The notes under the pieces were generated by a model, which was given only the letters and a program-made list of their open reading frames with translations, was not told where the DNA came from and searched no databases. From assembly GCA_000729835.1 (NCBI GenBank), contig JFHB01000291.1, positions 1 to 28,831 of the forward strand: a DNA stretch of 28,831 bases, given 5' to 3'. The number at the start of each line of letters is the position of its first letter. Position 1 is the first letter of the stretch. The position numbers and the translations under genes were made by a program. Below are positions 1 to 11,080 of the stretch, piece after piece. The stretch comes from Atkinsonella hypoxylon. Lineage: Eukaryota > Ascomycota > Sordariomycetes > Hypocreales > Clavicipitaceae.

Positions 1-110
1 CCTTGATGCTGTTTAGCAAATTAACCCTTCCTTTTCAACCTATTAGCACAATAGAATTAGAGATAAATCGATCTCTAATAAGCTAAATTAGAAGGAAAAG
101 ATACTAGATA
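1..110. other. Flank left of the terminal-repeat element; no gene
   Basis: This short flank has no coding signal. It keeps some TGA, TCA and CGA trinucleotides that are rare in the rest of the window, so it looks less mutated than the repeats beside it. A 9-bp stem (attagagat/atctctaat, 56-64 and 71-79) with a 6-base loop is the only structure noted. The stem could be chance in AT-rich DNA. Confidence 0.4.
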
Positions 111-167
111 GTGTGTTGCGGCGGGGTTACCCCCCTTGCGCTCTTATATTAGCTTTGCAAGGGATGC
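111..167 (+). repeat. Long inverted terminal block, left copy
   Basis: This block of 57 bp is GC-richer than its surroundings (GCGGCGGGGTTACCCCCC near its outer edge). It is the inverted complement of 601-656 and 16127-16182. It is one of three copies and the one that shows the fewest C-to-T or G-to-A changes. The dinucleotide TA precedes it at 109-110. Confidence 0.75.
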
Positions 168-600
168 CACTTTATTGTCTTAAAACTAAACCCCTAAATA
201 ACTATACAGCCTACACTAAAGCGGGTAACAATGTAGCGCACGTTAAGATCGAAGAGGATCGGCAGAGAGCGAGATATTTGTCTAAGCGTACTATTAAACA
301 ATAGTAGGTAAGAAGATTAAATAGTTAGAAAAGGCAGAAATAAAATATTAATTGCAGCTTAGAAGATATTTACGTGCAAAAGAAGCTAAATATATTAAAG
401 AGCTAGGGAAATTATTAGCAGTAGTAGAGCAATGCCTCTTAAGTGTTAAGTGTTGTAAATTAAAGCAGGCTAAAAGATATTAATTAATTAAAAGGGATAA
501 AAGCTAAAAAGAATTAGCAGAAGCCGCTTATGCGCTTACTTCCTTAAACTATCTAGATGTCTAGGCGATACACACTCTTATAGAGAAAAATCTATATATA

Positions 601-656
601 GCATCTCTTATAAAGCTAATATAAAAGCGCAAGGGGGTAACCCTGCTGCAACACAA
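601..656 (-). repeat. Long inverted terminal block, right copy
   Basis: It pairs with 111-167 as an inverted repeat and is the same block as 16127-16182 in the same orientation. Differences from the other copies are mostly G/A and C/T (for example GCATCTCTTATAAAG against GCATCCCTTGCAAAG). TA follows at 657-658. The outermost base of this copy, read inward, is T where the other two copies have G. Confidence 0.75.
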
Positions 657-659
657 TAC

Positions 660-2288
660 CTCCCCAGTCATAAATAAGCTTGTAAAGCAAGACTTATAAG
701 TAACTTAACCCTCTAGCTAATTCCTTTAATCCTAAAGTCCTAATCCTTTTATCTCCTGTAACAGCTTTAGCGTCTTTAGCGTGCGTAGTGGATGCCTAAT
801 ATACACTAAAGTTGCTTTTTAATAGAGTCCTATACCTAATGCGCCTCTAAGAGCTATTAAATTCTTTTGCAATTAGAATCTTAAGGCTTAGTTTGTTAAT
901 AGCACTGCAAGAGAAAGCTCCCTCTTGTGTAAGGTTGCGCTAGAATTAAACGTTAAAAACTTCGTCTTTATCCTAACTAAGATAGCTTATTCTTATAGAT
1001 ATTTCTATTATACGCTTACTAACTGTTAAGAGCGCTATAAAGCCCTTTTAATCTTGTTCTTTAGCAAAGAAAACAGTGCATTTTGCTCCTATTGTACTAA
1101 TATATATCTTTAGACAGTTACCTTATTTAGGGAATATATTTACTTCCTATTCTACAGCTGTACCTCTCTTAAGGATGTCTACAGCAGCTTATATAGCAAT
1201 TACGTCTAAAGTAGCTCTACTGCTGTAAGCTATAAGTAGCAATTTGCAAAAAGTTACAGTAACTACAGTTAGATTCACTATAATGCTTCTTTTGTAACGT
1301 TCTAGGGTAAAGACTAGGTAAATTAACTATTTATCCTTCTAAAGCTTTAGGAGGTTCTTTATAAGGATCTTTCTCCCTTTATAGCAGTTAATATTCCTTA
1401 CTCTTTCCCTTAAACATTAGGACTACTAGAATTTCGCTAAAAGATTAAGTATAAATTGCCTAAGTTAAAAGAAAAAAAAATAGAAAAAGGGTAAAGGCTA
1501 AGCAGCCTCTTTAGTTAAAACAGAATAGAACTATACTTATTTTTAGCAGTTTTTAAAAACTTTTTATATATTCTATTTAATCTAGGTTTATAGTCTTAAT
1601 TCTAATTAGCTTTAAATCTTTAAATAGTCTTAATATACTATTATTAAATCTTAGTTAGTCTTAAATATATAAATAAATAAACTTAATCTCCCTTCTCCCT
1701 AAAGCTAAAGATATAGGAACTACAGCTTTAGCTTTTACAAAAGCTACAGTAAGTTATATACCTTAGTAAAGTTATAGGTAAATTGCTAAGATTAAATAAT
1801 ATTACTAATCTCCTTATAGCTTCTACGCTCTTCTTTAGGTATTATTAGTAGATAAACTTCTATTGTATACTTTAGATAACGTTGTAGCAAAAGGTCTACT
1901 TTAGCGTTATTATCCTTATAATTCTCTTCTTAGTATATCTATAGTATATAGCCCTTAGAAACTATTTAATTTAATATATTATATTAAGCATTAGTAGATT
2001 GTAATTTATTAGTATCTTGCTTAAAGTCGCTAGTGTCTTTACTATATTAAGCAGTATATTATAGGGTATAGAGCTATTTATTAGCAGTAAAAGTCTACTA
2101 TCTCTCTAGATTAAGCCTAAACTTCTTAATGTAATCCCTAGAAATAGTCTTATTAAGCACTATACTATTTAGGGTCTCTAAACAGTAAGCGCTAGTAACT
2201 TTCACTTAGCTGTACACCTTAAAAGAACTATTCTATTGTATTACTAACTTCTTCTTTATTAATATATCTATAACCCTTTATATATTAT
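660..2288 (-). pseudogene. Unidentified decayed coding stretch between gypsy-1 pol and its 3' repeat
   Basis: I do not recognise this. On the minus strand two stretches read as plausible protein broken only by TAA/TAG. One, about 2270-1680, contains peptides such as RDYIKKFRLNLE, KVDLLLQRYLKYTIEVYL and IPKEERRSYKEI. The other, about 1290-690, contains VTVTFCKLLLIAY and THAKDAKAVTGDKRIRTLGL. The interval 1420-1680 is very AT-rich and shows no clear frame. The stretch lies where a third ORF or env-like gene would lie in a gypsy element, but it could equally be a separate older insertion or captured host sequence. The solo LTR at 2289-2982 separates it from pol. There is no catalytic motif I can name. 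Confidence 0.3.
2284..2288. repeat. Target-site duplication ATTAT, left of solo LTR
   Basis: ATTAT precedes the solo LTR and is repeated exactly at 2983-2987. The 5-bp length is that expected for Ty1/copia integrase. Confidence 0.75.
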
Positions 2289-2982
2289 TTTTGAAAATAA
2301 TAGGGATTACAGGACTAGATAGAAGAGGGTAGTGGTCTCTTATATTTAGCACCTGTAATTGCTCCTAGCAATTATCACGTAGTGGAAGCAGCAGCGGCCT
2401 AAATCAAGCTGTAGTGTATAGTATAGATCACGTAGAGGCAGTAGATAACTATAATAATAGTGGTATCTTATATTGAGAGTGCTGTAACAAACAAGTAAGA
2501 GTAGGATCTTAAATCTTTCCAGTCCCTTATAGACCTACTAACTATATTAGCGGGCTGTAGTCGCTAGAAGGGGCTTGTAGGCCACTTTATAATTTCCGCA
2601 AAAAGATTTACTATATAAAAACAAAAAAATCGACTTATAGCTATACAAACGAGACACCTACGTGCACAATTTAACAAATTCTACTAATAACAAGCAACCC
2701 TTATTAGCAACCCTATCCAACAATTATACTATTAGATAGCCCTAATTCTTAGCTTTTAAATAGTATACTTCTTGAATTTCTACTATTGCTAGTTGTGGAG
2801 AAAATCGTTGTTAAAGTTGACTATAGGTTAGGCAACTTTGCCTTAGTCGATTCTAGATGTTTTGCATCTAGTAACAGCGATATCTCTACCAAAAATTAAC
2901 GTAACAAGACCTAATGAGGGTCACGTGATAGAGCAACTAGTAGGCATAAAAATAGGCTATACAGGGTAGCTTATTTTTAACA
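2289..2982 (-). mobile_element. Solo LTR of the copia-2 family
   Basis: This 694-bp copy is homologous to the two LTRs of copia-2 (17090-17789 and 22671-23370). On the minus strand it starts TGTTAAAAATAAGC and ends ATTTTCAAAA. ATTAT lies on both sides, so it is a complete single LTR, probably left after LTR-LTR recombination removed the body. It is less mutated than either copia-2 LTR over much of its length (for example ATCACGTAG and CACGTGATAG are kept), and it carries its own small deletion near position 2319. It sits just beyond the end of gypsy-1 pol. Confidence 0.85.
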
Positions 2983-2987
2983 ATTAT
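2983..2987. repeat. Target-site duplication ATTAT, right of solo LTR
   Basis: Exact copy of 2284-2288 directly after the terminal TTTTTAACA of the solo LTR. Confidence 0.75.
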
Positions 2988-2999
2988 ATATAAGAACTA

Positions 3000-4165
3000 G
3001 ATCTCCTAAGACTAATTAATCTTTCTCCTTTTACAATAATGCCTCTTAGTTCTAATTTATTTAATTAGCTAAGTGTTGCCTAAATATAAAGACTTTTACG
3101 TAAGCCCTTTAGATATCTACTTCCTTTTATTCTAGCATCTTAACTCTTACTTTAAAGAGATCCTATATTATTATAACTTCTAACTAATTAATTAACCTTT
3201 AAGTAGAAAATTTAACCTCTAAAGGAAGAATAAGCTTCTAACTGTAAATTAGGTAGAAAGTAGATTTACTGTATAACGCTTATATAGCTATATAGTCTGC
3301 TAATAGTGCCTTATTTAGTAATTTAAACTACTTACTGTTAAAACCTTCTATCTTTAAAAGAGTAAATATAAGCGTTTAATAACTAGCTTTAATAGGTAAA
3401 TTAGCTTTTAGATTATATACTAATGTCTTAATCCCTTTAATCCTAATAGCTTTAACTGCTTTTTTAAGATTCCTATATATTTCTAGCTCTCTATTAAAAA
3501 CTAGAAATTAAAAGACTCTAAATTGTATAATTAGTTTTATTAGAAACTTCTAAATAGCTGCAATATTAGCATACTGTATAGAGTGCGCTTCTACCTATCT
3601 AGTAAGGTTATATCTTACTTCTAGAAGGTACTTAAAACTATAATTAAGTAGTATATATTAGGTGTTAATATATATCTTGCTTATTAGGTTACCTAGAGCT
3701 ATTAGTATTAATAATTCTTTAGGCCTCTAAGAAGTAAACTTTTAGTATACTTTACAATAGAAAATTATTGCCTAAACTATATTCTAGAGTTCTTTCTAAA
3801 AGTATTTAATTCTAGCTACTTAAAATATAACTTCTATACCTTTATAACCTATTTACTTATATAAAGCCTTAATAATTTTCTTCTATTGCATTAAGTCTTT
3901 AATAACTAAAGTAGAACCCTTTATTATACTAATTAGTCTCTTTTATAATAGGCCTTTATCTAAGAAGTATTGCTTAGCACTTATATAAAGCTGCTTATAC
4001 TTACTTTTATCTAGATTAAATAGTCTTTATAACGTTAAAAGGAAATCTATAATTTGCTAAGTTCTAGGAGTGTAGTATACTCTATTATGCAGCTAAACCT
4101 TATTAACGTTAAGCTATAGGTTAATAAAATCTTTAATATTCCCTTTAGCTGCTTAATCTAATATA
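3000..4165 (-). pseudogene. Gypsy-1 integrase remnant
   Basis: Minus-strand translation follows the integrase of a common fungal Ty3/gypsy group, from the zinc-binding N-terminus, through the core, to a conserved C-terminal segment. Recognisable pieces are YLLEVRYNLTRQVEARS (family YLVEARDDLSGWVEAR), VFNRELE (the D-N-G-x-E block, with its Asp now Asn), LIYSQKLILPLEVKFST if the internal stop is read as Gln (family LVYGREPVLPVELRYPT), and a basic C-terminal end near 3030. Integrase would insert the cDNA into chromosomal DNA. The mutated active site and many TAA/TAG codons make it non-functional. The coding-like signal fades at about 3000, next to the solo copia LTR. Confidence 0.8.
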
Positions 4166-4640
4166 TTAAAAGGTCTACCTTCTTTACGCAATAAAGCATT
4201 AGCTATCTTGTTCTTTTCTCCTAGAATATATCTAGCTGTAAAATTAAACAGTATAATATAGCTAATCTATTATATAATAAGCGCGCTAGGAACGTTATTA
4301 ATAGCGCTATTAAGCTAATATATAAGCACCTAAGAATTAGTCTCTAGAGTAAAGGGAACTCTATAGAGATAAATTTATAGCCTTCTTAATATATAAACAA
4401 TAGCTCTATATTCTTACTTTATTCTATTATACTTAATTTCTAAATTGCTTTAATATCCGCTTTTATATTATATAGAGTGTTATTGCCTATTAATAATTTA
4501 CATTAAAACTGCTCTTTATTCTTTTAAGCTTATATTAACTATTAATATAATTTCCCTAGCGCCTAGGCTAAGATTAATTATTATAAGAACTAGTATAGTT
4601 ATTATTATACACTTAAGGACCTCTATAGCGTTCTTTTAGT
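4166..4640 (-). pseudogene. Gypsy-1 RNase H remnant
   Basis: The minus-strand frame gives GAREIILIVNISLKE (family GAGEIILAVDASLKGWGAVL), RAVLM with Gln lost to a stop, and a following YKSGYWSNLE-like block if the stop is read as Trp (family RYESGLWSEAEARYD). It ends in IANALLRKEGRPLD, which matches the TAADGLSRRP tail typical of this domain. The first catalytic Asp (DAS) now reads NIS. RNase H would degrade the RNA strand during reverse transcription. It lies directly between the RT and integrase remnants. Confidence 0.8.
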
Positions 4641-5500
4641 CTAGTCCTTAAGTTTACTTAGCACTTTTCTTAAGTAAGATTATAAAAGGCTTAGCTTTTA
4701 TAGAGTAATACTATACCTAAATACAATAATAGCCTATAAGCCTAAGAAAGAATTTAACCTTAAAAACATTCTTATACTCTATTTACTTTAGAATCTTTAT
4801 TACTTTTACTTTTAAAGGTTTCCTTCTATTAGTGCTATATATAAATCTAATAATCTCTATAGTCTTCTAGTATAGCTTTAATTTTATAGTAAATATAGTA
4901 TAACTAGCTAGCTTAATATTAATAAAGACTTTATTAATGTTAATTAAATGCTCTATAATGTATCTTTATACGTTAAGTAACACTTTCTCTCTATTATAAG
5001 TAGTAGTAAGGCCTTTTACTGCAATATTATCTAAGAAGAGCTTATAAGTATAAAGAATTAGGTTAAAAAGAATTCTCTTTACTATTTAAATAAATTAAGT
5101 AATAAAGTTAGTTGCTCCTTAAGGAAGTATATAAAGTTATAGAAGCTCTATTACTGTTAAAATTGTTGTTAAGTCCCTACTTTCCTCTATAAGTAGCACC
5201 TAGTTGTAGCCTAACAGCAAATTAATAACTAAAAGTATCTTATATATCCTAAATTCTTTGCTAAAAGCCTTTACTCCTTTTAGAATATAGGCATTCTATA
5301 TTGTAATCTTGTTATAAGCTATTGTAAACAGCACTAGCTATATCCCTTTATCCTTCTTTATTACTAAAAAGTAAGGGTTTCTATAAGATCTATAGCTTTT
5401 TTCTAATAACCTATACTAAAGCTTCTTTTTTAATAAATTAACTAGTTTTCCTTATAGGCTAATAGGTATTAGTATTAACTTTACCTTCTAAGCTCTATAA
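4641..5500 (-). pseudogene. Gypsy-1 reverse transcriptase remnant
   Basis: Characteristic Ty3/gypsy RT blocks appear in order on the minus strand. They are NPYFLVIKKDKGI (5345-5395), a VSVIDLLSGYDQ-like block now reading LLVINLLLGYNQVLL, LYILPQGATNFITQFI (about 5090-5140), and the active site FLDNIAVKG (family FIDDVAVKP). The second Asp of the active site is Asn at 5026-5031, a G-to-A change. The thumb and connection continue with KNVFKVKFFLRLIGYYCI (family RAFIGVCGYYRIWI). The motifs are diagnostic, although no full-length frame survives. Confidence 0.85.
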
Positions 5501-7236
5501 GCAACAGTATAAATAACTTAAGGCAGTGTAACTAGAGGATTAATCTTTCTACACTCTAATAAGTTCTACACTAGTGCTGCTTCTTAGTTATAGAGGATTT
5601 CCTTAAAAACATTAACTTCTTTTACTATTAAATGTTCTTATACTTATTTAACTATTTAATTTAAACGCTCTTTTATTATTTAGAATCCTTAGAGCTTTTT
5701 GCTAAATCTTTCTATAATATATTTAGTATATTTTTTTAATTTATTTAAGTGTACTTTTACCTCTTTCTACTTCTTCTATTTCTACTTAGAGTCTCTATTA
5801 AGCGTAGATCTATCTAAAGAAATATTATCTTTTAGTAGAATCTTATTAGCTTTTTACTTATATAATGTATTTACCTTTAAATTAATTAGTTATAATTACC
5901 TTAAGGGCTAAATCTTCTCTATAGCCTCTTTAAGTTAGCTTCTATACTATTTAGCTATTCCCTTTATTATAAGGTTAATAATAGCTATACCTTTATCCTT
6001 TATTATTAGTACTAGCTCCTTATTGTTATTTAATTTAGCTTTAAGTCTTTCTTTAACTATTTAATTATAGACTAAATCCTTAGATAACTTATTAATTAAG
6101 ATTAAATTAACGCTAGTAGCTATTACTTTATCTATTACAGTCTTCTATTTAATACTTCTAGTAACCCTTAAGACTAATATAATATTACTAAAACAGCACT
6201 TTAAGAGAAGCTTACCTCCTTTATTACTATACTTAAAGGTAACTTTAGCTATATATATAAAAGGCATTTTAAGGATTAATTATATATATAAAGACTTTAG
6301 TGTAATATAAAAGTAAATTAGCGTTTAAACGTTTCTAAGGTATAGCTTTATTATTACCTCTTTTAACATTATAAGCTTATATAACGTAAAAGATATAGTA
6401 GTAGTCTTTTACTTTATTAGAGTTATTTTTAAATTAAGCTCTTTAATAAGATCCTTAGTAATAATATTCTTTTATAAACTATAATCTATAAAACTATTAA
6501 TAAGTAAAGAGTTTAGGCTTCTAAGTTATACTTAAAGATAAAGTAAGTTCTATAAATAGCTTATAATTGCTTTTAGCTTTAAAATACTATTTAATTCTCT
6601 AATATAAAGTATATTTACCTATAGGTTTATAACAAACTTCTTCTCTTTAATATAATTTCCTATATATTCTTATATAATATTCTATAAATCCTTCTAGATA
6701 CTACTAAGCAGTTATTTTATATATTTATTAGTAATATCTTCTTTATTATCTTCTGCTGCCTCTTTAACTATAGTAAATATTATCTTAATAATATTAATTA
6801 ATTAATCTTTTTACTCTTTAACTCTTTATCTCTTCCTTAGGATAGAATATAGAGGTATAACTTTAGCACTTATTCTATTAATATAATAGACTTTATTAAC
6901 ACTATTTACTTACATTAGGTATTTATTCTCTATTGCTTCTGTAAGTGTAAGCATTAGTTAGTATAGGTCTTATAAGCTAACTTTAATCTTTTTCTAAAAA
7001 ATATCTTTAAATAATTACATAAGAAGCTATACTTTTATATCTATAGAGCTATCTTTCTTAGCTTTCTTTCCTTTCCTTTTAGCTTAGTCTTCTAAAGCTC
7101 TTTTTTGCTTAATAGAGCATTATATCCTTACAGTATAAACTCTAAAGGGCTAGGCTATAATTCTCTTCTTAATTAGTATATAAAGAGTTCTTCTAGGTCT
7201 ATATTCCTTTATCTTAAACGTTAAAGTTACTGTAGT
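5501..7236 (-). pseudogene. Gypsy-1 protease and gag/pol linker remnant
   Basis: The frame is a coding-like minus-strand stretch with TAA/TAG breaks. At about 6420-6520 the sequence LLINSFIDYSLQKNIITKDL resembles a retroviral-type aspartic protease (LIDSGAS..FIS), with the catalytic Asp changed to Asn near 6489-6500. From 5500 to 6400 it carries long Lys-rich segments that lead into RT. At the right edge it is cut by copia-1, and the reading frame is taken up again at 13553. Plus-strand open frames here, such as 5699-5911, are antisense shadows. Confidence 0.65.
7232..7236. repeat. Target-site duplication GTAGT, left of copia-1
   Basis: GTAGT directly precedes the TGTTGGAATC start of the 5' LTR and is repeated exactly at 13548-13552. 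It marks copia-1 as one integration event into gypsy-1. Confidence 0.92.
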
Positions 7237-7551
7237 TGTTGGAATCGTCATGACTCCATTGTGCGATTCCGGCGCCTGCGTGGGTGGATACAACCGCTGA
7301 TTGGTTGCATCTGCACACTAGTCTCCACTTACATCAGGGTCGCCAATACCCCTTAATTCCCCCTTAACACAACACTATACCTAAGGTATATAAGGCATCT
7401 AACAGGGTATATAATGTAGCCTCTTTTGCTAGTTAGATATAACTCCTAGATAACTAAATTTAAACCCCTTTAATGTAAATACTAGTGCACTAGTAAATTA
7501 GTTATAGAACTAACTTAAAGGAGTATAAATTAAACCCTTAGTCTATTAACA
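7237..7551 (+). repeat. Copia-1 5' LTR
   Basis: This 315-bp LTR is the same length as the 3' copy at 13233-13547. By hand I count about 39 differences, all transitions. From 7237 to about 7344 this copy keeps the C/G state (GGAATCGTCATGACTCC) and the 3' copy is mutated. From about 7387 to 7551 the reverse holds. A TATATAAG at 7387-7394 is a possible TATA box. No convincing primer-binding site follows; 7552 onward reads ctaattagtagttgct. Confidence 0.93.
7387..7394 (+). promoter_or_regulatory. Possible TATA box in copia-1 5' LTR
   Basis: TATATAAG lies mid-LTR, where a U3 promoter would be expected. The 3' LTR has CATATAAG at the same place; the T here could itself be a C-to-T change, so the promoter reading is weak. 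Confidence 0.25.
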
Positions 7552-9450
7552 CTAATTAGTAGTTGCTTAACTAGGAGTCTTTAGTACAACTAAAGAGATT
7601 AGTACAACTAACTATAGATTAGCTAGATTTAGCAAGAAGAGACGTAATACTATTAGCTAGAACCCTTAGCGGCTAACGCAACTAGTAAAGCGTACTAAAG
7701 GAAGGGATATTTTTACAATTACTTAGTTACTAAGTTGTATTTACTTATAACAACGTTTTAGTTTAACTAATTATTAATATTAAACTCCTAAGGAATTAAA
7801 TTACTAGCTAGAACCCTTAGCAGCTAATGCTATAGGATTTAACTCCCCTAACTATCTTAAAACTTAGCTAGAAGCTAGCTAAATCTCTCTATCTTTATAC
7901 TAATTCTATTATAACTACTTTCTCTTTCTATACTACTTAATCTTATTTAATACAATAAGTTTATAATAACTCTAGGCAGATTTATAAGAATTTAAGCAAC
8001 AACTACAATCTAATAAGCTTTTAGAATAACTTTAAAAGTATTAGAAACTTCTATTAATAGATTAGAACTTAATATATAAAATTAACCTAGAAACTGCTAC
8101 TACTACTAATCTAAATAATAGAATTGCCTTTATAATTAACCTCTATAAAGATTAAAGATTTAGAGATTAGAAATAATAGAAGAACTTTAAATTTAACTTC
8201 TATAACTAGAATAAAGACCTATTTTAAAGAGCTTTTACTCTAATTATTAAAGCGTTACGTAATTTACTATATAAATATAGAGTCTATATAGGCAGAAGCA
8301 GCAGCTAAATTACTAATTCCCTTAAAAGAGTGCTATAAAAAGAGGAACAATCTATATAGCTAGAAGAAGAGATTAATAAATAAGTAGCATTAAGCAAATT
8401 CCACTTAAATCTACACCTAGATATAGAACCTATATCTACAGTAAAGAAGCCTTAATCTTCTTTATAGAACCCTCTCTCTATACCTTTAGCACTCTCTTTA
8501 TTACTTTTGTTAAGTATACTTAGCAATCTAATAGGTATATTAGCAGAAATGCTACCTCCTCTCTCTTTACTATAGAATATAAGATTTCTTCTGCTTTTAG
8601 TAGTATAACTATTACTTTCTTCTATAATAGATCCTTTCTAGATTAATATAAGGAAAGTCCTTAACCTTATAAAGATCTATAAAGAAAGCAATAAATACAG
8701 TAGTAATATATTCGATTTTATTATGCTAAAAGTAGTTATCCTTAAAGACCTATACTAATAACTTAATTTCTTAGAACTAGCAATAATAAAGGCATTTCTA
8801 GTAATACTAATAGGTAAAGCGCGTAAATTCTATCTTACAATAATTGCAATAAACATAAAAATAAATTATACCTTTAATTAAATAGTTAAAATTATTAAAC
8901 AACACTTTAAAACCTTAACTAATAAGTAGTTCTATTGCTAAAGATAGAACAGCATTACGTTACATAATATAATCACTAAGAACCCTAATAAATCTATACT
9001 TAACTACTTTAATATAATAATCTAGAACCTTTAAGATATCTATAACAGCCTTTTTAACTCTCTTATAGATAATTCTAAACTTATTAAGTAAACCCTTTAA
9101 GCAGTTAGAGGCATCCCTAAATATAGCTAAGCTAAATTTATAACTAACGCAACATTCTAAGAGCTTATTAGCAACCTATAAAAGTTAATTAGTATTGCAG
9201 AAGTATAGAAGGAAATTAGCTAATTCTACATTAGATTTAACTAACTTAATATTAATAATAAAGCCCTTTATATAGACTATTAATATTAACGTTTAAGAGA
9301 CCCTAGCTATAGCAGAAGTAAGACCTAAAAATAACGCTACTTTATCTATAGAAAAGAAGGATATTAGTTAATAAAGTATAGTAAAAAAGAGCGTTAAGAA
9401 GTATAATAAAGATAGTAGAACAATAAAAAGCATAGAACCCCTCCTTTAAA
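7552..9450 (+). pseudogene. Copia-1 leader and gag remnant
   Basis: No clear protein is visible in the first several hundred bases, which are the expected leader and early gag. Around 8740-9270 the plus strand reads as a Ty1/copia gag (UBN2-type capsid), with KARKFYLTIIAINIKINYT, YNSLFNSLIDNSKLIK and then AVRGIPKYS, comparable to the ACRGVPACRLA block of fungal copia gag. Stops are TAA/TAG. The capsid would package element RNA. Identification rests on the gag-like block and its position before integrase. Confidence 0.6.
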
Positions 9451-11080
9451 CAGCAAATTTAGAGCCTATCTATAGGCTTATAAAGGATTAAGTAAACCTA
9501 TATAGAATAACAGTTCTAATAATGCTTAAGATGTAAGCAAGGTATTTATTAAAGAATTTAATATAGCTAATAAAGGAAAAGCTCCTTAGCTAATAATTAT
9601 ATAATTCTTTACTAATGCTATAACTACAAACAATAGAGCTATCTTCTAGAACCTTAAGGAAGAAGCCTGCTAGTATACTCTATATAAGGAAGACCTATTT
9701 ACAGAAGATTAATTAAATTCTATAGATCCCTTATTATATTTATTATCTTATATATTAGAAGAACGTTATTCTAGTAAGATATTTAGAGGTATCTTGCTTA
9801 ACACTAAAGCAGTAGGAGTATTAACAGCTAGAATTAACTAAGTACAAGCACTAGTGAAGAAAATGCCTTTATTAAAGATAAATCTATCTAATTAACACTA
9901 TATAATTATATTTAGTATAGGATTAGCAACTTTAATAGGCTTTATTATAGTTCTAATAGTCTTTAGCTTAATTACATTCTATATAATTAATATAAGCACC
10001 CTGTTTCTATATAGCATTAATAATATAGATAAGATATATATAAAGCTTAACAACCTTAAAAATGTACTAATTTAAGGCAATTAAAAGGTCTCTATTATCT
10101 AGAAATAAGAACATCTATAGTAAACTCTAGAAGCTATAGAAGTAGCTATATTCTTCTTGTTAGAAAAGTAAATCTATTACCTTTATTGTTAATTTAGGCA
10201 TCCCTCTATATAACAATTAACGAAGATTCTATAACGTATAGGCGAAGATATTAGTAACAATAACGCTATTAATAGAATTACATAAGTCTGCTACTACTGC
10301 TAACTTAACAGTAAATTACCTAGTTAATTCTAATTTACATTAAAAGATAACTATAACTTTAACTATAAAATTATTGTTAATATTATATATCTAGACAGCA
10401 GCTCTATTCTTTATGTTATTAATTCTGCAACCTTATTCTAGGCAGCCTACTTTTTAGAACTCTAAAAGCAGAAAGTATAAGATATCTAGAATATATTAAA
10501 AGAATGCTAAATTAATATCTATCTAAGCCCTTCTAACTAGATAGTTTATAATGCTAAAAAGAACTTTATATCTACTAAATTCTGCTATTATATATAAATA
10601 TTGTCCGTTAATGTTAATAAAGTTCCTATTAAAGCCTATAACAGTATTAGTAAAGTTAAATAGTACTATAGCCTATTATAAAGAGCTTATAACATTATTA
10701 ACAATAAATTAGGCACTAATACTAGTATTATAAAGGATTAAAAGCTTTAAATAGCTGTTAAAGCTATTAATAATTCTGCTAGACCTAACAGTCTTATGCC
10801 TATATTATTAGTCTTTAGTTCCTACTTCTGTATAATAAATAATTTACCTCTAAGCCTTTCTGTAATATAATAAGCTTTAATTCTACGTAAAGCTACTAAT
10901 AAAGCCTAAAAGTGCTTAGCATAAAGATAAATTTATAATGCTCTTGCCTCCTGCAACAGCTTAAATATAATATCTATATATTTACTGCCTCTGCAGTTAG
11001 AAGTGTATATATAGCGTAAAAAAGAAGGCTAGTAAGGCCCCTATAAGCTGCTTACTATAAATAGCAAGGAGTGCACTATA
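9451..11080 (+). pseudogene. Copia-1 protease/integrase remnant
   Basis: The central part is strongly decayed and I cannot place the protease or the DDE triad securely. The end is clear: from 10982, in the same frame as the RT below, comes LLPLQLEVYI, then RKKEG and GPYKLLTINSKECTI. The integrase C-terminal segment of fungal copia elements reads WKGPYKLLxxDGETCTVxMPYG at this point. Integrase would insert the element cDNA. Confidence 0.65.

Larger units (their letters stand above)
111..656 (-). repeat. Probable 3' LTR of gypsy-1, with 56-57-bp inverted ends
   Basis: The left block (111-167, beginning GTGTGTTGCGGCGGGG) is the inverted complement of the right block (601-656, ending CTGCAACACAA), and both have TA just outside. 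Reading inward from the outermost base, the ends give TGTGTTGC and GCAACACA, so the unit also fits the TG..CA rule for LTRs. Positions 170-656 are a direct repeat of 15695-16182, in the same orientation relative to the gag-pol lying between them, which favours an LTR pair. Against this, inverted ends of this length with TA on both sides are more typical of a TIR transposon or MITE, and the 15695-16182 copy lacks the 111-167 block. No 5-bp target duplication is visible (gatag versus atacc). The open frame from about 113 to 304 inside it is not convincing as a gene. Confidence 0.55.

Noticed and set aside
113..304. Open frame of 63 codons
   Set aside because: It lies wholly inside the terminal-repeat element and starts in its inverted end block. 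The homologous copy at 15695-16182 has no equivalent open frame, and the opposite strand is the one consistent with the element's orientation.
2284..2992. LTR boundary at TG/CA only (2292-2982)
   Set aside because: All three copies share TTTT before GAAAATAATAG, and only a boundary at 2289 gives an exact 5-bp duplication (ATTAT). The LTR therefore ends CAAAA on the minus strand.
5699..5911. Plus-strand open frame of 70 codons
   Set aside because: It is antisense to the gypsy-1 pol region, Phe/Leu/Tyr-rich because of base composition, and has no family resemblance.
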